From positions 1-54,458 of the forward strand of contig CANQKZ010000004.1 in assembly GCA_947624585.1 (NCBI GenBank): 54,458 nucleotides of DNA, read 5' to 3'. Every line of letters begins with the position of its first letter. Position 1 is the stretch's first letter. The notes beneath the pieces were generated by a model. That model was not told where the DNA came from and did no database searches. It was given only the letters and a program-made list of their open reading frames with translations. The translations under genes and the position numbers were made by a program. Positions 27,957 to 38,872 of this stretch are shown in pieces. This DNA is from an uncultured Oscillospiraceae bacterium (GTDB lineage Bacteria > Bacillota > Clostridia > Oscillospirales > Oscillospiraceae).

Positions 27957-28470
27957 GCGGACCGAGATCGCCAAAAAGGCCGACGCGCTGGTGCGCTTCT
28001 GCGGCGAGCGGGACCCCAGGCGGCTGGCCCGGGAGCTGGGCGTAGAGATCCTGGCCCGGCCCTTCGCCGCCCAGAAGGGGGCGTACACCGTCATCATGCG
28101 GGTACCCTTCATCTTCCTCAAGGAGGATCTGGACCCGGTGATGGAGCGCATCGTCCTGGCCCACGAGCTTGGCCACCACATCCTTCACCGGCATGAGGCG
28201 GAGGAGCGCGGTGGCTTCCGGGAGTTCGACCTGTTCAACGTGAACGCCGGACGGATGGAGCGGGACGCCAACACCTTCGCCGCCCAGCTCCTGCTGGACG
28301 ACGGGGAGTTCCTGGAGTACGCCCGACAGGGGTGGGACACCCACGCCATCGCCGCCGCCATGGAGACGGACGTAAACCTGGTGGCGTTGAAGGGCGACAT
28401 CATGACCGCCCGAGGCTATTCCCTCCGCCCCCAGCCTCACCGGAACACGTTTTTGTCAGCCCCGGCGTGA
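27946..28470 (+). CDS. ImmA/IrrE-family metallo-endopeptidase
   Basis: ERIVLAHELGHHILHRHEAE (HExxH); MERDANTFAAQLLLDD; overlaps the XRE stop. Confidence 0.92.
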   Translation: MTAERTEIAKKADALVRFCGERDPRRLARELGVEILARPFAAQKGAYTVIMRVPFIFLKEDLDPVMERIVLAHELGHHILHRHEAEERGGFREFDLFNVNAGRMERDANTFAAQLLLDDGEFLEYARQGWDTHAIAAAMETDVNLVALKGDIMTARGYSLRPQPHRNTFLSAPA

Positions 28471-28651
28471 AACATCAGGCAAGAAAAATATGCAATAATA
28501 CCAATATTTAATAATAATCTTTAATTCGCGGCGTTCTTTTTTCGTCGTCGCACGGGCCGCTTAACCTCGCGCTCCCGTTGGTCGCCCTCAATCGCAGGCT
28601 CGGCACCTCCTCACCCCCCACGCGGCAGGCCGCGCGGGGGACCCCGGATAT

Positions 28652-28757
28652 CGCGTCAGGCGTCTTGACAATACATACAGTATTCCCTGCGCCGTGTGAC
28701 GAAGTATGGCGAAAAAAAGGCCGCCGCGAATGTCTTATTTTGATTGGATATCAGTAT
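28652..28757. repeat. Repeat family 2, copy B (partial; right half and centre)
   Basis: TGACGAAGTATGGCGAAAAAAAGGCCGCCGCGAATGTCTTATTTTGATTGGATATCAGTAT matches 40189-40250. Confidence 0.7.
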
Positions 28758-28969
28758 TAGTATTAGAACCGATCACCTCATGTGTCTCCGCCCGAGCTTC
28801 AGGCTTTGCTTTCGAGATTGCTCCTCCCTGTTCGCCCGGGCCGACACAATGCCCGTAAGCCGGTTCATAGACCGTCCTTCAGCTTCCTTTACAGGACCGC
28901 ATAATCTTCCCTTTTTGTATAGTCTTTTTTGCAGACTGCCGTCCGCTTCTTTCCCGTGCCCCTTTTCAT

Positions 28970-29005
28970 GAAAACGAGCACACCGTTCCCGGTGTGCTCG
29001 TTTTC
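28970..29005. terminator. Terminator hairpin, 16-bp perfect stem (GAAAACGAGCACACCG-TTCC-CGGTGTGCTCGTTTTC)
   Basis: Inverted repeat read directly; lies after atpC. Confidence 0.9.
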
Positions 29006-29076
29006 TTTGGTTACTCCTACCCGTCCATTGCCTTTATCTTAATGACATCGGCCCTCCCCGGGCGGCTTTTTCATTG

Positions 29077-29487
29077 TCACTTTCTCCCCGCCACGCTGGA
29101 CCTCACCAGCGCGCGCTTCAGCTTCGCCTCCGCGACCGCCAGCTCGTGGTCGGAGAGCCGGTCCCGGTGGGAGAGCTTCTCCTCCGCCGCCTCCCTCGCG
29201 TGCTGGGCGCGGGGCAGGTCGATCTGGTCTGCCCACTCAAAGGTGGTGGGCACCAGCATCACCTGGTCGCCTGTGACGGACAGCATCCCCCCGATGCAGG
29301 CGGCCCGGCGGGCCTCCCCCTCGGCGGGGACAACCTTGGCCTCGCCCATGCCCAAGGCCGTCAGGAAATTGATATGCCTGGGCAGGATGCATACGTCCCC
29401 CTCCACGGTCCGCACGGTGAGGCTCCTGGCCTCCCCGTCAAACATGGGCCCGTCCGGGGTCACGATCTTCAGCCTGAACGTCGCCAT
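29077..29487 (-). CDS. atpC: F-type ATP synthase epsilon subunit
   Basis: FRLKIVTPDGPMFDGEARSLTVRTVEGDVCILPRHINFLTALG. Confidence 0.93.
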   Translation of the reverse strand: MATFRLKIVTPDGPMFDGEARSLTVRTVEGDVCILPRHINFLTALGMGEAKVVPAEGEARRAACIGGMLSVTGDQVMLVPTTFEWADQIDLPRAQHAREAAEEKLSHRDRLSDHELAVAEAKLKRALVRSSVAGRK

Positions 29488-29490
29488 ATC

Positions 29491-30882
<1,392 letters not shown>

Positions 30883-30923
30883 TCAAATCACTCCTCAAAA
30901 ATAAGGATTTGTGTATATATCGT

Positions 30924-31253
30924 TCACTCCGCGTCCTCCTCCACCGTCTCCAGCAGGAAGCTGACGGGCCGGAACCCGTCGTTGCAGGAGATCATGGCGG
31001 AGCGCCTGTTTTTCATCCAGCCGTCATACAGCCCCTCGGCCCCGTAGGCGAGCGCCATCACGAAGGGGGACACGGTGTCCCAGGCGCTGAGGCAGAACCC
31101 CTCGGGCCGCTCCCAGCCGTTGGCGGTGAACACCTGCCCCTCGGTCATATCACAGGGGTCCTCCAGCGGATTTTCGTATTTTTCGATGAGGTCGCCGTAC
31201 CGCGCCCTCCGCACAACGGTGATCCTGACCTTCTTCACAGCCCGGCCCCTCAT
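30924..31253 (-). CDS. TIGR04076 family protein
   Basis: VKKVRITVVRRARYGDLIEKYENPLEDPCDMTEGQVFTANGWERPEGFCLSAWDTVSPFVMALAYGAEGLYDGWMKNRRSAMISCNDGFRPVSFLLE; start overlaps the atpG stop (ATGA). Confidence 0.82.
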   Translation of the reverse strand: MRGRAVKKVRITVVRRARYGDLIEKYENPLEDPCDMTEGQVFTANGWERPEGFCLSAWDTVSPFVMALAYGAEGLYDGWMKNRRSAMISCNDGFRPVSFLLETVEEDAE

Positions 31254-32095
31254 GCGTTGGACCCGGCCACGATCTCGGTGATCTCCTGGGTGATAGCCCC
31301 CTGGCGCGCCCGGTTGTACTTGAGGCTCAAATCGTCGATCATCTCCTCGGCGTTCTTGGTGGCCGAGTCCATGGCGGTGCGCCGCGCCCCCTGCTCGGAG
31401 GCGATGCACTCGCACAGGGCCCCGTACAGGAGCCCGCCCAGGTACTCCGGCACGATGGCGGCGAAAAGCGTCTCGCTGTCCGGCTCGTAAATCGTCTCGG
31501 ACCCCGGCTTCTCCGCGCCTCCCGCGCCGTGGAGGGGCAGGGCGGTGATGACGGAGGGCTGTTGGACCAGGATGGACACAAAGCCGGTGTAGACGATGTG
31601 TACCTCGTCAAAATCCCCCCGCAGGAACCGTCCGCACAGGTCCCGGGCCAAGGTGAAGCAGTCGGAGACGGACACGTCCCCGGCCTCAAAATAGGCGTCG
31701 GTCAAAATCTCAAACCCGTGGGCGCGGAAATTCTCCACGCTCTTCTTGCCGATGGGCACCACCGTCACGTTCTTCCCGGCCATCTCGGCCTCTGCCAGCT
31801 TCAGGACGTTGTGGTTGTACCCCCCGGCCAGCCCCCGGTCACCGGCGATGACCACGTAGCAGGTCTTTTTGACCTCCCGCGCCTCCAAATAGGGCGAGGT
31901 GAAGCTCCCGGAGCTGTCCGCCACCCGGCACACCGTGTCGTACAGCGTCTCAAAATAGGGGCGGCTGCGGGTCACGTTGTCCTGGGCCCTGCGGAGCTTG
32001 GAGGCGGCCACCATCTCCATGGCCTTTGTGATCTGCTTGGTGCTCTCCATACTGCGGATACGCAGCTTGATATCCTTCATGGACACTCCGGCCAT
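31250..32095 (-). CDS. atpG: F-type ATP synthase gamma subunit
   Basis: DIKLRIRSMESTKQITKAMEMVAASKLRRAQ; RARQGAITQEITEIVAGSNA. Confidence 0.97.
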   Translation of the reverse strand: MAGVSMKDIKLRIRSMESTKQITKAMEMVAASKLRRAQDNVTRSRPYFETLYDTVCRVADSSGSFTSPYLEAREVKKTCYVVIAGDRGLAGGYNHNVLKLAEAEMAGKNVTVVPIGKKSVENFRAHGFEILTDAYFEAGDVSVSDCFTLARDLCGRFLRGDFDEVHIVYTGFVSILVQQPSVITALPLHGAGGAEKPGSETIYEPDSETLFAAIVPEYLGGLLYGALCECIASEQGARRTAMDSATKNAEEMIDDLSLKYNRARQGAITQEITEIVAGSNA

Positions 32096-32109
32096 TTTAC
32101 TTCACCGCC

Positions 32110-33618
32110 TCACTTGTTGAAGATCTCAATATATTTGCCGATGCAGGCTTTCAGCTCCTCCTCCGCGGCGGGCTCCAGCTTGCCCGTCTCGCGGATGGCG
32201 CTGAGCACGTCGTAGCCGTGCTCGTCCATGTAGTTGTAAAGCCCCTGCTCGAACTCGGAAATTTTCGATGTCTCGATGTCCTTCAGATACCCGTTGGTCG
32301 CCGCGTAGAAGATGCACACCTGGTGGGCCACCTCCACGGGGGCGCCGTTTTTCTGCTTGAGCACCTCCACGATCCGTTCGCCCTGGGCAAGCCGGTCCTT
32401 GGTGTCCTGATCCAGATCCGACCCGAACTGGGCGAAGGACTGGAGCTCCCGGTACTGGGAGTAGATGAGCTTCAAAGACCCCGCCACCTTCTTCATGGCC
32501 TTGATCTGGGCCGAGCCTCCCACGCGGGAGACGGAGATACCGGGGTTGACGGCGGGCATGATGCCGGAGTGGAACAGCTCCGTCTCCAGGAAGATCTGCC
32601 CGTCGGTGATGGAAATGACGTTTGTGGGGATATACGCCGACACATCCCCCGCCTGTGTCTCGATGACCGGCAGGGCCGTGAGGGATCCCCCGCCGTACTC
32701 GGGCGCCATCCGCGCCGCCCGCTCCAGAAGGCGGGAGTGCAGATAGAACACGTCGCCGGGGTACGCCTCCCGTCCGGGGGGACGGCGGATCAGCAGGGAT
32801 ATGGCGCGGTAGGCCACCGCGTGCTTGGAGAGGTCGTCGTAGACCACCAGCACATCCTTCCCCTGCTTCATGAAATATTCGCCCATGGTGCACCCGGAGT
32901 AGGGCGCGATGTACTGCATGGGCGCCAGCTCCGACGCCGTGGCGGACACCACGATGGTGTAGTCCATGGCTCCCGCCGCCTCCAGGGTGGTCACCACCTG
33001 GGCCACGGTGGACCGCTTCTGGCCAATGGCCACGTAGATGCAGATGCAGTCCTTGCCCTTCTGGTTGATGATGGTGTCGATGGCGATGGTGGACTTGCCC
33101 GTCTGCCTGTCGCCGATGATGAGCTCCCGCTGTCCGCGTCCGATGGGGATCATGGAGTCGATGGCCTTGATGCCCGTCTGGAGGGGAACGGAAACGCTCT
33201 TGCGCTCGATGATGCCGGGGGCCGGGGCCTCGATGGGGTCGAAACGGACCGCCGCGATCTCGCCCTTGCCGTCGATGGGCTCGCCCAGGGCGTCCACGAC
33301 ACGGCCTATGAGCGCCTCGCCCACGGGCACGGACACGACGCGCCCGGTGCGCTTGACCTTGTCCCCCTCCCGGATGCCGGAGTCATTGCCCAGAATGACG
33401 ATGGAGACGGAATTTTCCTCCAGATTCTGGGCCATGCCGTACTGTCCGCCCGGAAATTCTATAAGCTCGTTCATCAGGCAGTTCTCAAGCCCCGAGGCCC
33501 GCGCGATGCCGTCGCCCACCAGAATGACGGTGCCGGTCTCGCTCTCCTCGATGAGCTTGGAGTAGTTCTTGATCTGCGCCTTGATGATCCTCGTTATCTC
33601 CTCTGGTCTTAAATCCAT
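32110..33618 (-). CDS. atpA: F-type ATP synthase alpha subunit
   Basis: [50 protein letters not shown]. Confidence 0.98.
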   Translation of the reverse strand: MDLRPEEITRIIKAQIKNYSKLIEESETGTVILVGDGIARASGLENCLMNELIEFPGGQYGMAQNLEENSVSIVILGNDSGIREGDKVKRTGRVVSVPVGEALIGRVVDALGEPIDGKGEIAAVRFDPIEAPAPGIIERKSVSVPLQTGIKAIDSMIPIGRGQRELIIGDRQTGKSTIAIDTIINQKGKDCICIYVAIGQKRSTVAQVVTTLEAAGAMDYTIVVSATASELAPMQYIAPYSGCTMGEYFMKQGKDVLVVYDDLSKHAVAYRAISLLIRRPPGREAYPGDVFYLHSRLLERAARMAPEYGGGSLTALPVIETQAGDVSAYIPTNVISITDGQIFLETELFHSGIMPAVNPGISVSRVGGSAQIKAMKKVAGSLKLIYSQYRELQSFAQFGSDLDQDTKDRLAQGERIVEVLKQKNGAPVEVAHQVCIFYAATNGYLKDIETSKISEFEQGLYNYMDEHGYDVLSAIRETGKLEPAAEEELKACIGKYIEIFNK

Positions 33619-33661
33619 GGTGTAACTCTCCTACAACAAAAATGGGTCTCTCCGAGACGCC

Positions 33662-34210
33662 TCAAAGGACCGTCTCCCGCAGGCCCCGCTCGATCCGGTC
33701 CAGCCTGTCGCGGACGGTGCCGTCGTAGCGCCTCCCGGCGCACTCCAGGCGCATCCCGCCCAGAACGGCGGGGTCCACCCTCGCCTCCAGCACGATCCTC
33801 TTCCCGAACATCCCGGCAAGCTTCTTTATAAGCTTCTCCCTGGCCGCATCCGTCAGCTCCACCGCCGTGGTGGCGGTGACCTCCAGGATGCCGTTGTCCT
33901 CGTTGTACCGCTCCCGGAAGGCCCGGACGCAGCCGGGGAACTCCCGGATGCTGTTCCTGTCCACCAGAAGCTTCATGAAGCCGGCAAGATAGGGGTGGAC
34001 CTGCGGCCCAAAGCTCTCGTCCACCGCCCGGCGCCGGGCCTCCTTTGTGAGAGCGGGGGTGGACAGCAGGCGCATATACTCCGGCGTCTCCTCCAAGATC
34101 CGCCGGCACAGTTCCAGCTCCGGCAGGATCTTCCCCGTCAGCCCCTCGTCCCGGGCCAGCTCGTAGAGGGAGCCGCCGTAGGTCCTGGCAAAGTCAGTCA
34201 TCCGACTCAC
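33662..34210 (-). CDS. atpH: F-type ATP synthase delta subunit
   Basis: Position in operon; YGGSLYELARDEGLTGKILPEL... and C-terminal VDPAVLGGMRLECAGRRYDGTVRDRLDRIERGL. Confidence 0.93.
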   Translation of the reverse strand: MSRMTDFARTYGGSLYELARDEGLTGKILPELELCRRILEETPEYMRLLSTPALTKEARRRAVDESFGPQVHPYLAGFMKLLVDRNSIREFPGCVRAFRERYNEDNGILEVTATTAVELTDAAREKLIKKLAGMFGKRIVLEARVDPAVLGGMRLECAGRRYDGTVRDRLDRIERGLRETVL

Positions 34211-34703
34211 CTAATTTCCCGATAAACTCGGAGACCAGCCGCTCGTGGTCGGCGGCGGTGATCTCCCGCTCCACCACCTCCTGGGCGATGGATATGGAGA
34301 TGGACGAGATCTCATTCTTCACCTGGTTGAGGGCCTTCTTCTTCTCCTGGGCGATGTCGCTCTCGGCACGGGTTCGGATGGCGGCGGCCTCGTTTTTGGC
34401 CTCCGACAGGATCTCCGCCTCCCGCTTCTGGGCGCGGGATACCGCGTCCCGCAGGATCTCGTCCCGCTCGGCTCTGGCGGAGGACAGATGCTCCTCGTAG
34501 TCCGCCTGGAGCTTCGCCGCGTCGGCCCTGGACTTCTCGGCGTCGGCGTACATATCGTCGATCTCCTTCTGGCGCTGGTCGATCATCTTCTTCACCGGCT
34601 TGAAGAGGAACTTCTTCAAAATGAGGAAGGTGATGATCATGTTGCAGAAGGTAAAGAGCGCGGTCCAGGGATTTATGCCTATGATCTGCTCAAACCCTGT
34701 CAA
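34194..34703 (-). CDS. atpF: F-type ATP synthase b subunit
   Basis: TALFTFCNMIITFLILKKFLFKPVKKMIDQRQKEIDDMYADAEKSRADA. Confidence 0.96.
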   Translation of the reverse strand: MTGFEQIIGINPWTALFTFCNMIITFLILKKFLFKPVKKMIDQRQKEIDDMYADAEKSRADAAKLQADYEEHLSSARAERDEILRDAVSRAQKREAEILSEAKNEAAAIRTRAESDIAQEKKKALNQVKNEISSISISIAQEVVEREITAADHERLVSEFIGKLGESDD

Positions 34704-34762
34704 TTCAAACCGCTCCTTTCGTCATAAATGAACATTTTTGCCCTCCCGGGACTTTGCGACGC

Positions 34763-35011
34763 TCAATAGAGGAACAGAAGAAGGAGCGCGATGACCAGCG
34801 AGTAGATACCCGTGGACTCCGTGATGGCGCAGCCCAGGATCATGTTGGTGCGGAGCGTACCCGCCGCCTCGGGCTGACGGGCCATGCCCTCCAGCGCCTT
34901 GCCCACGGCGTTCCCTTCTCCGAAAGCCGGGCCGATAGCCCCGATGCCCATGCACAGCCCCGCGCCGATGGCGACAGCGGCCTCTCTGATTGCGGTTCCG
35001 ATATCCATCAT
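34763..35011 (-). CDS. atpE: F-type ATP synthase c subunit with two-carboxylate, Na+-type motif
   Basis: [66 protein letters not shown] 8 nt upstream of the ATG. Confidence 0.95.
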   Translation of the reverse strand: MMDIGTAIREAAVAIGAGLCMGIGAIGPAFGEGNAVGKALEGMARQPEAAGTLRTNMILGCAITESTGIYSLVIALLLLFLY

Positions 35012-35187
35012 TACAATGACCTCCTGTAATAAATTACAACTTGTTTTGTCTATTTTCAACCGTTTAAACGGTCAAAATCACTGTTTTTTCTCCATTTGGG
35101 GACCCCGCGCGGCTGCTGCCGCGGGGGGAGACGAGGAGCGAACACCGCGCCTGAGCCCAACCGGAGGGAGGGCGAGGTAAAGCGTGT

Positions 35188-36036
35188 TCAGCGACGAGGA
35201 GGACAGGCCATACCAACGTACACCATGGTCAAAAGCGAGAACACCAGCGCCTGCACCCCGCCGGAGAACACGTCGAAATAGAGGCTCAGAACGCCGGGAA
35301 GGCCCACCTCCAAAATGGGGATCTCGCTGAACACCCCGAAATACTCCAGCGCCGCGCAAACCGCGACCGCGATAAGCGCGATGCCCAGAATCTTCAGCGC
35401 CAGCTTCTTTTTCCGAATGCCGAAGAAGAGCGCGACGCCCCCCAGAAGGGCCACAACGATGATGACGGCGATGCCGGAGGACTTGATAAGCCCCAAAATC
35501 ATGGCGCTGGCGGCGGCCAAAGCCGAGTACAGCAGACTCGTCAGCACGCTGCCGCCCATGATGTTGCCGAAGTGACGGAAACCCATGCTGACGGGCTGGG
35601 CGATGTCGGAGATAATGTTCATGGGGTTGATGTACCCCTTCAAAAAGGTCTTCAGCCCGCTGTTTTTGATGGTACAACCCCACACCAGGAAGCTTGTCAT
35701 CAGCGCCCAGGTCAGGGTGGTGGAGATGTCCGAGGTGGTGGACCGGAGGATGCCCGTCATGCCGATGAGAGACCCGCCGATAGAACTGAGGAACAGCGCC
35801 CCGATGTAGGGCGTCCAGTAGGCGTTGTGCTTGCCCATGGTGTCCTCCACCAGATTGTAGAGCATGGTGACGCCCTTCTCGGTGATCACCTGCATCCGAC
35901 CGGGCCGCTTCTTGAGGTCGCGCCCCAGGAAATACCCCGCGACACACAGGAGCGCCATCACAACGAAGCTGGAAACGGCCGTCTGGGTGATGACGTTCAT
36001 ACCGTTGATTTGGAGATAGATTTTCGGACCGTTCAC
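35188..36036 (-). CDS. atpB: F-type ATP synthase a subunit
   Basis: MGFRHFGNIMGGSVLTSLLY; ...FSGGVQALVFSLLTMVYVGMA. Confidence 0.95.
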   Translation of the reverse strand: MNGPKIYLQINGMNVITQTAVSSFVVMALLCVAGYFLGRDLKKRPGRMQVITEKGVTMLYNLVEDTMGKHNAYWTPYIGALFLSSIGGSLIGMTGILRSTTSDISTTLTWALMTSFLVWGCTIKNSGLKTFLKGYINPMNIISDIAQPVSMGFRHFGNIMGGSVLTSLLYSALAAASAMILGLIKSSGIAVIIVVALLGGVALFFGIRKKKLALKILGIALIAVAVCAALEYFGVFSEIPILEVGLPGVLSLYFDVFSGGVQALVFSLLTMVYVGMACPPRR

Positions 36037-36434
36037 TTTTTCTCACCCTCCCTGCGGAAAAACTCGGTAAGATAGATGGTTATCTGAACAAATATGAGGG
36101 GCAGCACCGCCGCCAGCGGGTCGAGAGAGGTGGTTTTCAGCACCGCGATATATACCGCCAGCAAGATCACCAGCCGTATCACCGACGACCCCTGCACCGC
36201 CGCCCTGGCCTTGTTGGGGTCTCCCCCCTCCGCCCGGTCGGCGGCCCGGGAGACAGTGATGGTCAGCGCCAGGAAGTTTGCGCAGGAGACGATCATGCCG
36301 AAGAGGGCGCCCAGAAGGACGTGGACGGAGAATCTGCCCAGAAGGGCGTACACCACTATCTCCAGCGCCGTCAGCACCGCGACGCCTATGGAAATCTTTA
36401 CAAACTGCCGGATGGCGGCATCGTTCTTGAACAT
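36033..36434 (-). CDS. ATP synthase subunit I-like protein (AtpI family)
   Basis: Four-TM small protein directly upstream of atpB; GALFGMIVSCANFLALT. Confidence 0.75.
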   Translation of the reverse strand: MFKNDAAIRQFVKISIGVAVLTALEIVVYALLGRFSVHVLLGALFGMIVSCANFLALTITVSRAADRAEGGDPNKARAAVQGSSVIRLVILLAVYIAVLKTTSLDPLAAVLPLIFVQITIYLTEFFRREGEKK

Positions 36435-36438
36435 CTTC

Positions 36439-36702
36439 TCACCTGTGTTCATTGAAATTGGACCCGGAATCCCGGTCGTCCTCTCTTGCCTGCCTGTCCA
36501 TGGCCTTCAGGTTCTGCCAGAGGGAGATGAAGGACGCGCCCACGCCCAGCACCGTCCCCACCGCCACCACCCAGCCGCCCAACCCGAAGCGGTCCCGGAG
36601 CCACACGGACCCCAGCACCCCCACCAAAAGCGGCATCGCGATGGACAGCCCCAGCTGCGAAAGCCATACGATACTCTTTAAAATGCCATACCCCTTGCGC
36701 AT
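36439..36702 (-). CDS. AtpZ/AtpI-like protein
   Basis: SQLGLSIAMPLLVGVLGSVWLRDRFGLGGWVVAVGTVLGVGASFISLWQNLK. Confidence 0.8.
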   Translation of the reverse strand: MRKGYGILKSIVWLSQLGLSIAMPLLVGVLGSVWLRDRFGLGGWVVAVGTVLGVGASFISLWQNLKAMDRQAREDDRDSGSNFNEHR

Positions 36703-36731
36703 ACTCTTTCACCTGTTAAACACTGTTCTCT

Positions 36732-36760
36732 AATATACTCCATTTGCCCGCGAATGTCAA
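36732..36760 (-). promoter_or_regulatory. Sigma-A promoter for the atp operon (TTGACA-17-TATATT)
   Basis: Reverse complement TTGACATTCGCGGGCAAATGGAGTATATT. Confidence 0.75.
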
Positions 36761-36847
36761 GGAATCCGCCCAAATTTCCCCGTTTTCCGGTTTGTGGCCC
36801 GTACCTGAACAGTATACAGCGCCGAAGTCGAAAATAAAACGGGCACA

Positions 36848-38872
36848 TCAGAGGATCTGTCTGAAATAGAGCCCCCCTGTGCGGGGACCGGCGGAGGGGA
36901 TGTGATTTCGGTACTGCTCTAAGACCGCCTCCGCCTCCTCCGGGGTCTCCAGGGTGAAGTACAGGGTCAAAAAGTCCAGATTTTTTGGGATTTTATCGGC
37001 GATATGCAGGGGAACAGAGTTCAAAAGTGTGCCGTACTGTTTCTGATGGCAGAGCACCGGAAAACCGGTCCCCCGCCGGTCAATGAGTTTCGAGACGCCC
37101 GTACAGCTCCCGCACCCCCTTTTTCCCCGCACGGGGCAGGCCCGGAAGCGCATCAGGGGGAGTCTGCCGTAGGCCACGATCCCCCGGGGCATCTGTCCGC
37201 CCAGGGCGGCTATTTTCCCGGCGTTCAGCTCGAAGGACACCGTGGCGGAGACAAGGCCCAGCCGCCGCAGCTCCGAGAGCGCCAGGGAGTTCATCACGTT
37301 GAGCCCCGCGCCGCCCCGGGACGTGATCCCGGCGCGTCTGGCAATATTTACCGCATACAGCGTTTCGCAAAGTACGTCCTTTATCCCCAATTTCCGCAGT
37401 TTTTCCACAATTTTGTCGTCCTCCGTGTCGAAAAACAGCGAAGGAAGTTCCACCGTCAACTTATCCCCATATTTTTCCACAACCTGAGGCGATTTTTCAA
37501 CCTCCGACAAGGGGAGGATGATCCTGTCAAAATTCCCGCAGATCTGGGCCGATTTTTCAAATCTCCCCCAGATCTCCGGCCTCTCCGGCGCCTCCCGCCG
37601 GGGCTCCGGCAGCGCCGGGGCGACCTCCGGAAGCTTCCAGGGGCTGGGAGCGCCCCGCAGCTCGGTGAGCTTCTCCAGCGCCTCCCGGCGGAGCGCGTTG
37701 AGGGCGGAGGCGGGGACCATGAGGCCGGGTTCAATGTCCGCCGAGAAGGAATTTACAAAATATGACGTGCCTCCGGTCTTGATAAGGGATTTTCTGGCAA
37801 TTTCAGGGGTGGTCTGGAGGGTCCGCGCGGGCTCTGCGGAAGGGCCTTCGACGGTGGTGGAAACGTTTCCAGACACCGCCCGGAGGGTGGTTCGGGAGTG
37901 TGATATAATAAGGCTCAATTCAACAGGCACGTTCTGCCGCTCTTTCCGGTAGAGCCCGGCCAGCCTCCCCAGCACCTCCCCGGCGGCGGCCACGTCCTCC
38001 CGGTCCCGGACCCCGAACATGGAGGCGTCCCGCTTTCCCGTCAGGTACCCGTCGGTGAAGCCGCTCCGGGAGAACACGGCGCGGAGGGTGTCCTCGTCGT
38101 ATGCCTCCCCGTCCAGGGCGGCCCGGGCGGCGGTGACGGCGGCGGCCACGTACTCGGGCCGCTTCATGCGTCCCTCGATCTTGAAGGAGGCTACGCCAAT
38201 ATCCGCCAGTTCCTTTAAATATTTCAAATGGGACATATCCTTCAAACTCAGGGCGTAACCGCGCTCCGCGTTGTGAAAATCGAGCCGGCAGGGCTGGGCG
38301 CAGAAGCCCCGGTTGCCGCTGCGGCCCCCCAGCATGGAGCTCAGGGTACACTGGCCGGACATACACATACACAGGGCTCCGTGGATGAAGACCTCCGTCT
38401 CGATGCCGCACCGGGCGGTGATGTGTTCGATCTCCCGCAGTGTCAGCTCCCGGGCCAGCACCACCCGTGAAAAGCCCAGGTCGGCGGCCAGCCTGGCCCC
38501 GTCCAGGTTGTGGACCGTCATCTGGGTGGAGGCGTGGCGGGGCAGGTCCGGGCACAGGTCCCGGAACCGGGCGTTGACAGCCAGATCCTGGATGATCACC
38601 GCGTCCACGCCGCTTTCAGCCGCCTCCCGGACGGCCCCGTCCAGTGCGGGGAGCTCGGGGTCCATCACCAGGGTGTTCACCGTCAGGTGGACCTTCACGC
38701 CCCGGACGTGGGCGTACCGGACGGCCTCGGAGAGCTTGCCGTCCCCGAAGTTTTGGGCGTTCCGGCGGGCGTTGAAGCCCCCGGCGCCCAGGTAGACCGC
38801 GTCGGCGCCGCACCGCACGGCGGCGGTCAGCTGCTCGAAGCCCCCGGCGGGGGCCAGGATCTCAGGTCTCAC
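36848..38872 (-). CDS. U32 family peptidase (RlhA/TrhP-like), long form
   Basis: EILAPAGGFEQLTAAVRCGADAVYLGAGGFNARRNAQNF; EVFIHGALCMCMSGQCTLSSMLGGRSGNRGFCAQPCR. Confidence 0.92.
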   Translation of the reverse strand: MRPEILAPAGGFEQLTAAVRCGADAVYLGAGGFNARRNAQNFGDGKLSEAVRYAHVRGVKVHLTVNTLVMDPELPALDGAVREAAESGVDAVIIQDLAVNARFRDLCPDLPRHASTQMTVHNLDGARLAADLGFSRVVLARELTLREIEHITARCGIETEVFIHGALCMCMSGQCTLSSMLGGRSGNRGFCAQPCRLDFHNAERGYALSLKDMSHLKYLKELADIGVASFKIEGRMKRPEYVAAAVTAARAALDGEAYDEDTLRAVFSRSGFTDGYLTGKRDASMFGVRDREDVAAAGEVLGRLAGLYRKERQNVPVELSLIISHSRTTLRAVSGNVSTTVEGPSAEPARTLQTTPEIARKSLIKTGGTSYFVNSFSADIEPGLMVPASALNALRREALEKLTELRGAPSPWKLPEVAPALPEPRREAPERPEIWGRFEKSAQICGNFDRIILPLSEVEKSPQVVEKYGDKLTVELPSLFFDTEDDKIVEKLRKLGIKDVLCETLYAVNIARRAGITSRGGAGLNVMNSLALSELRRLGLVSATVSFELNAGKIAALGGQMPRGIVAYGRLPLMRFRACPVRGKRGCGSCTGVSKLIDRRGTGFPVLCHQKQYGTLLNSVPLHIADKIPKNLDFLTLYFTLETPEEAEAVLEQYRNHIPSAGPRTGGLYFRQIL

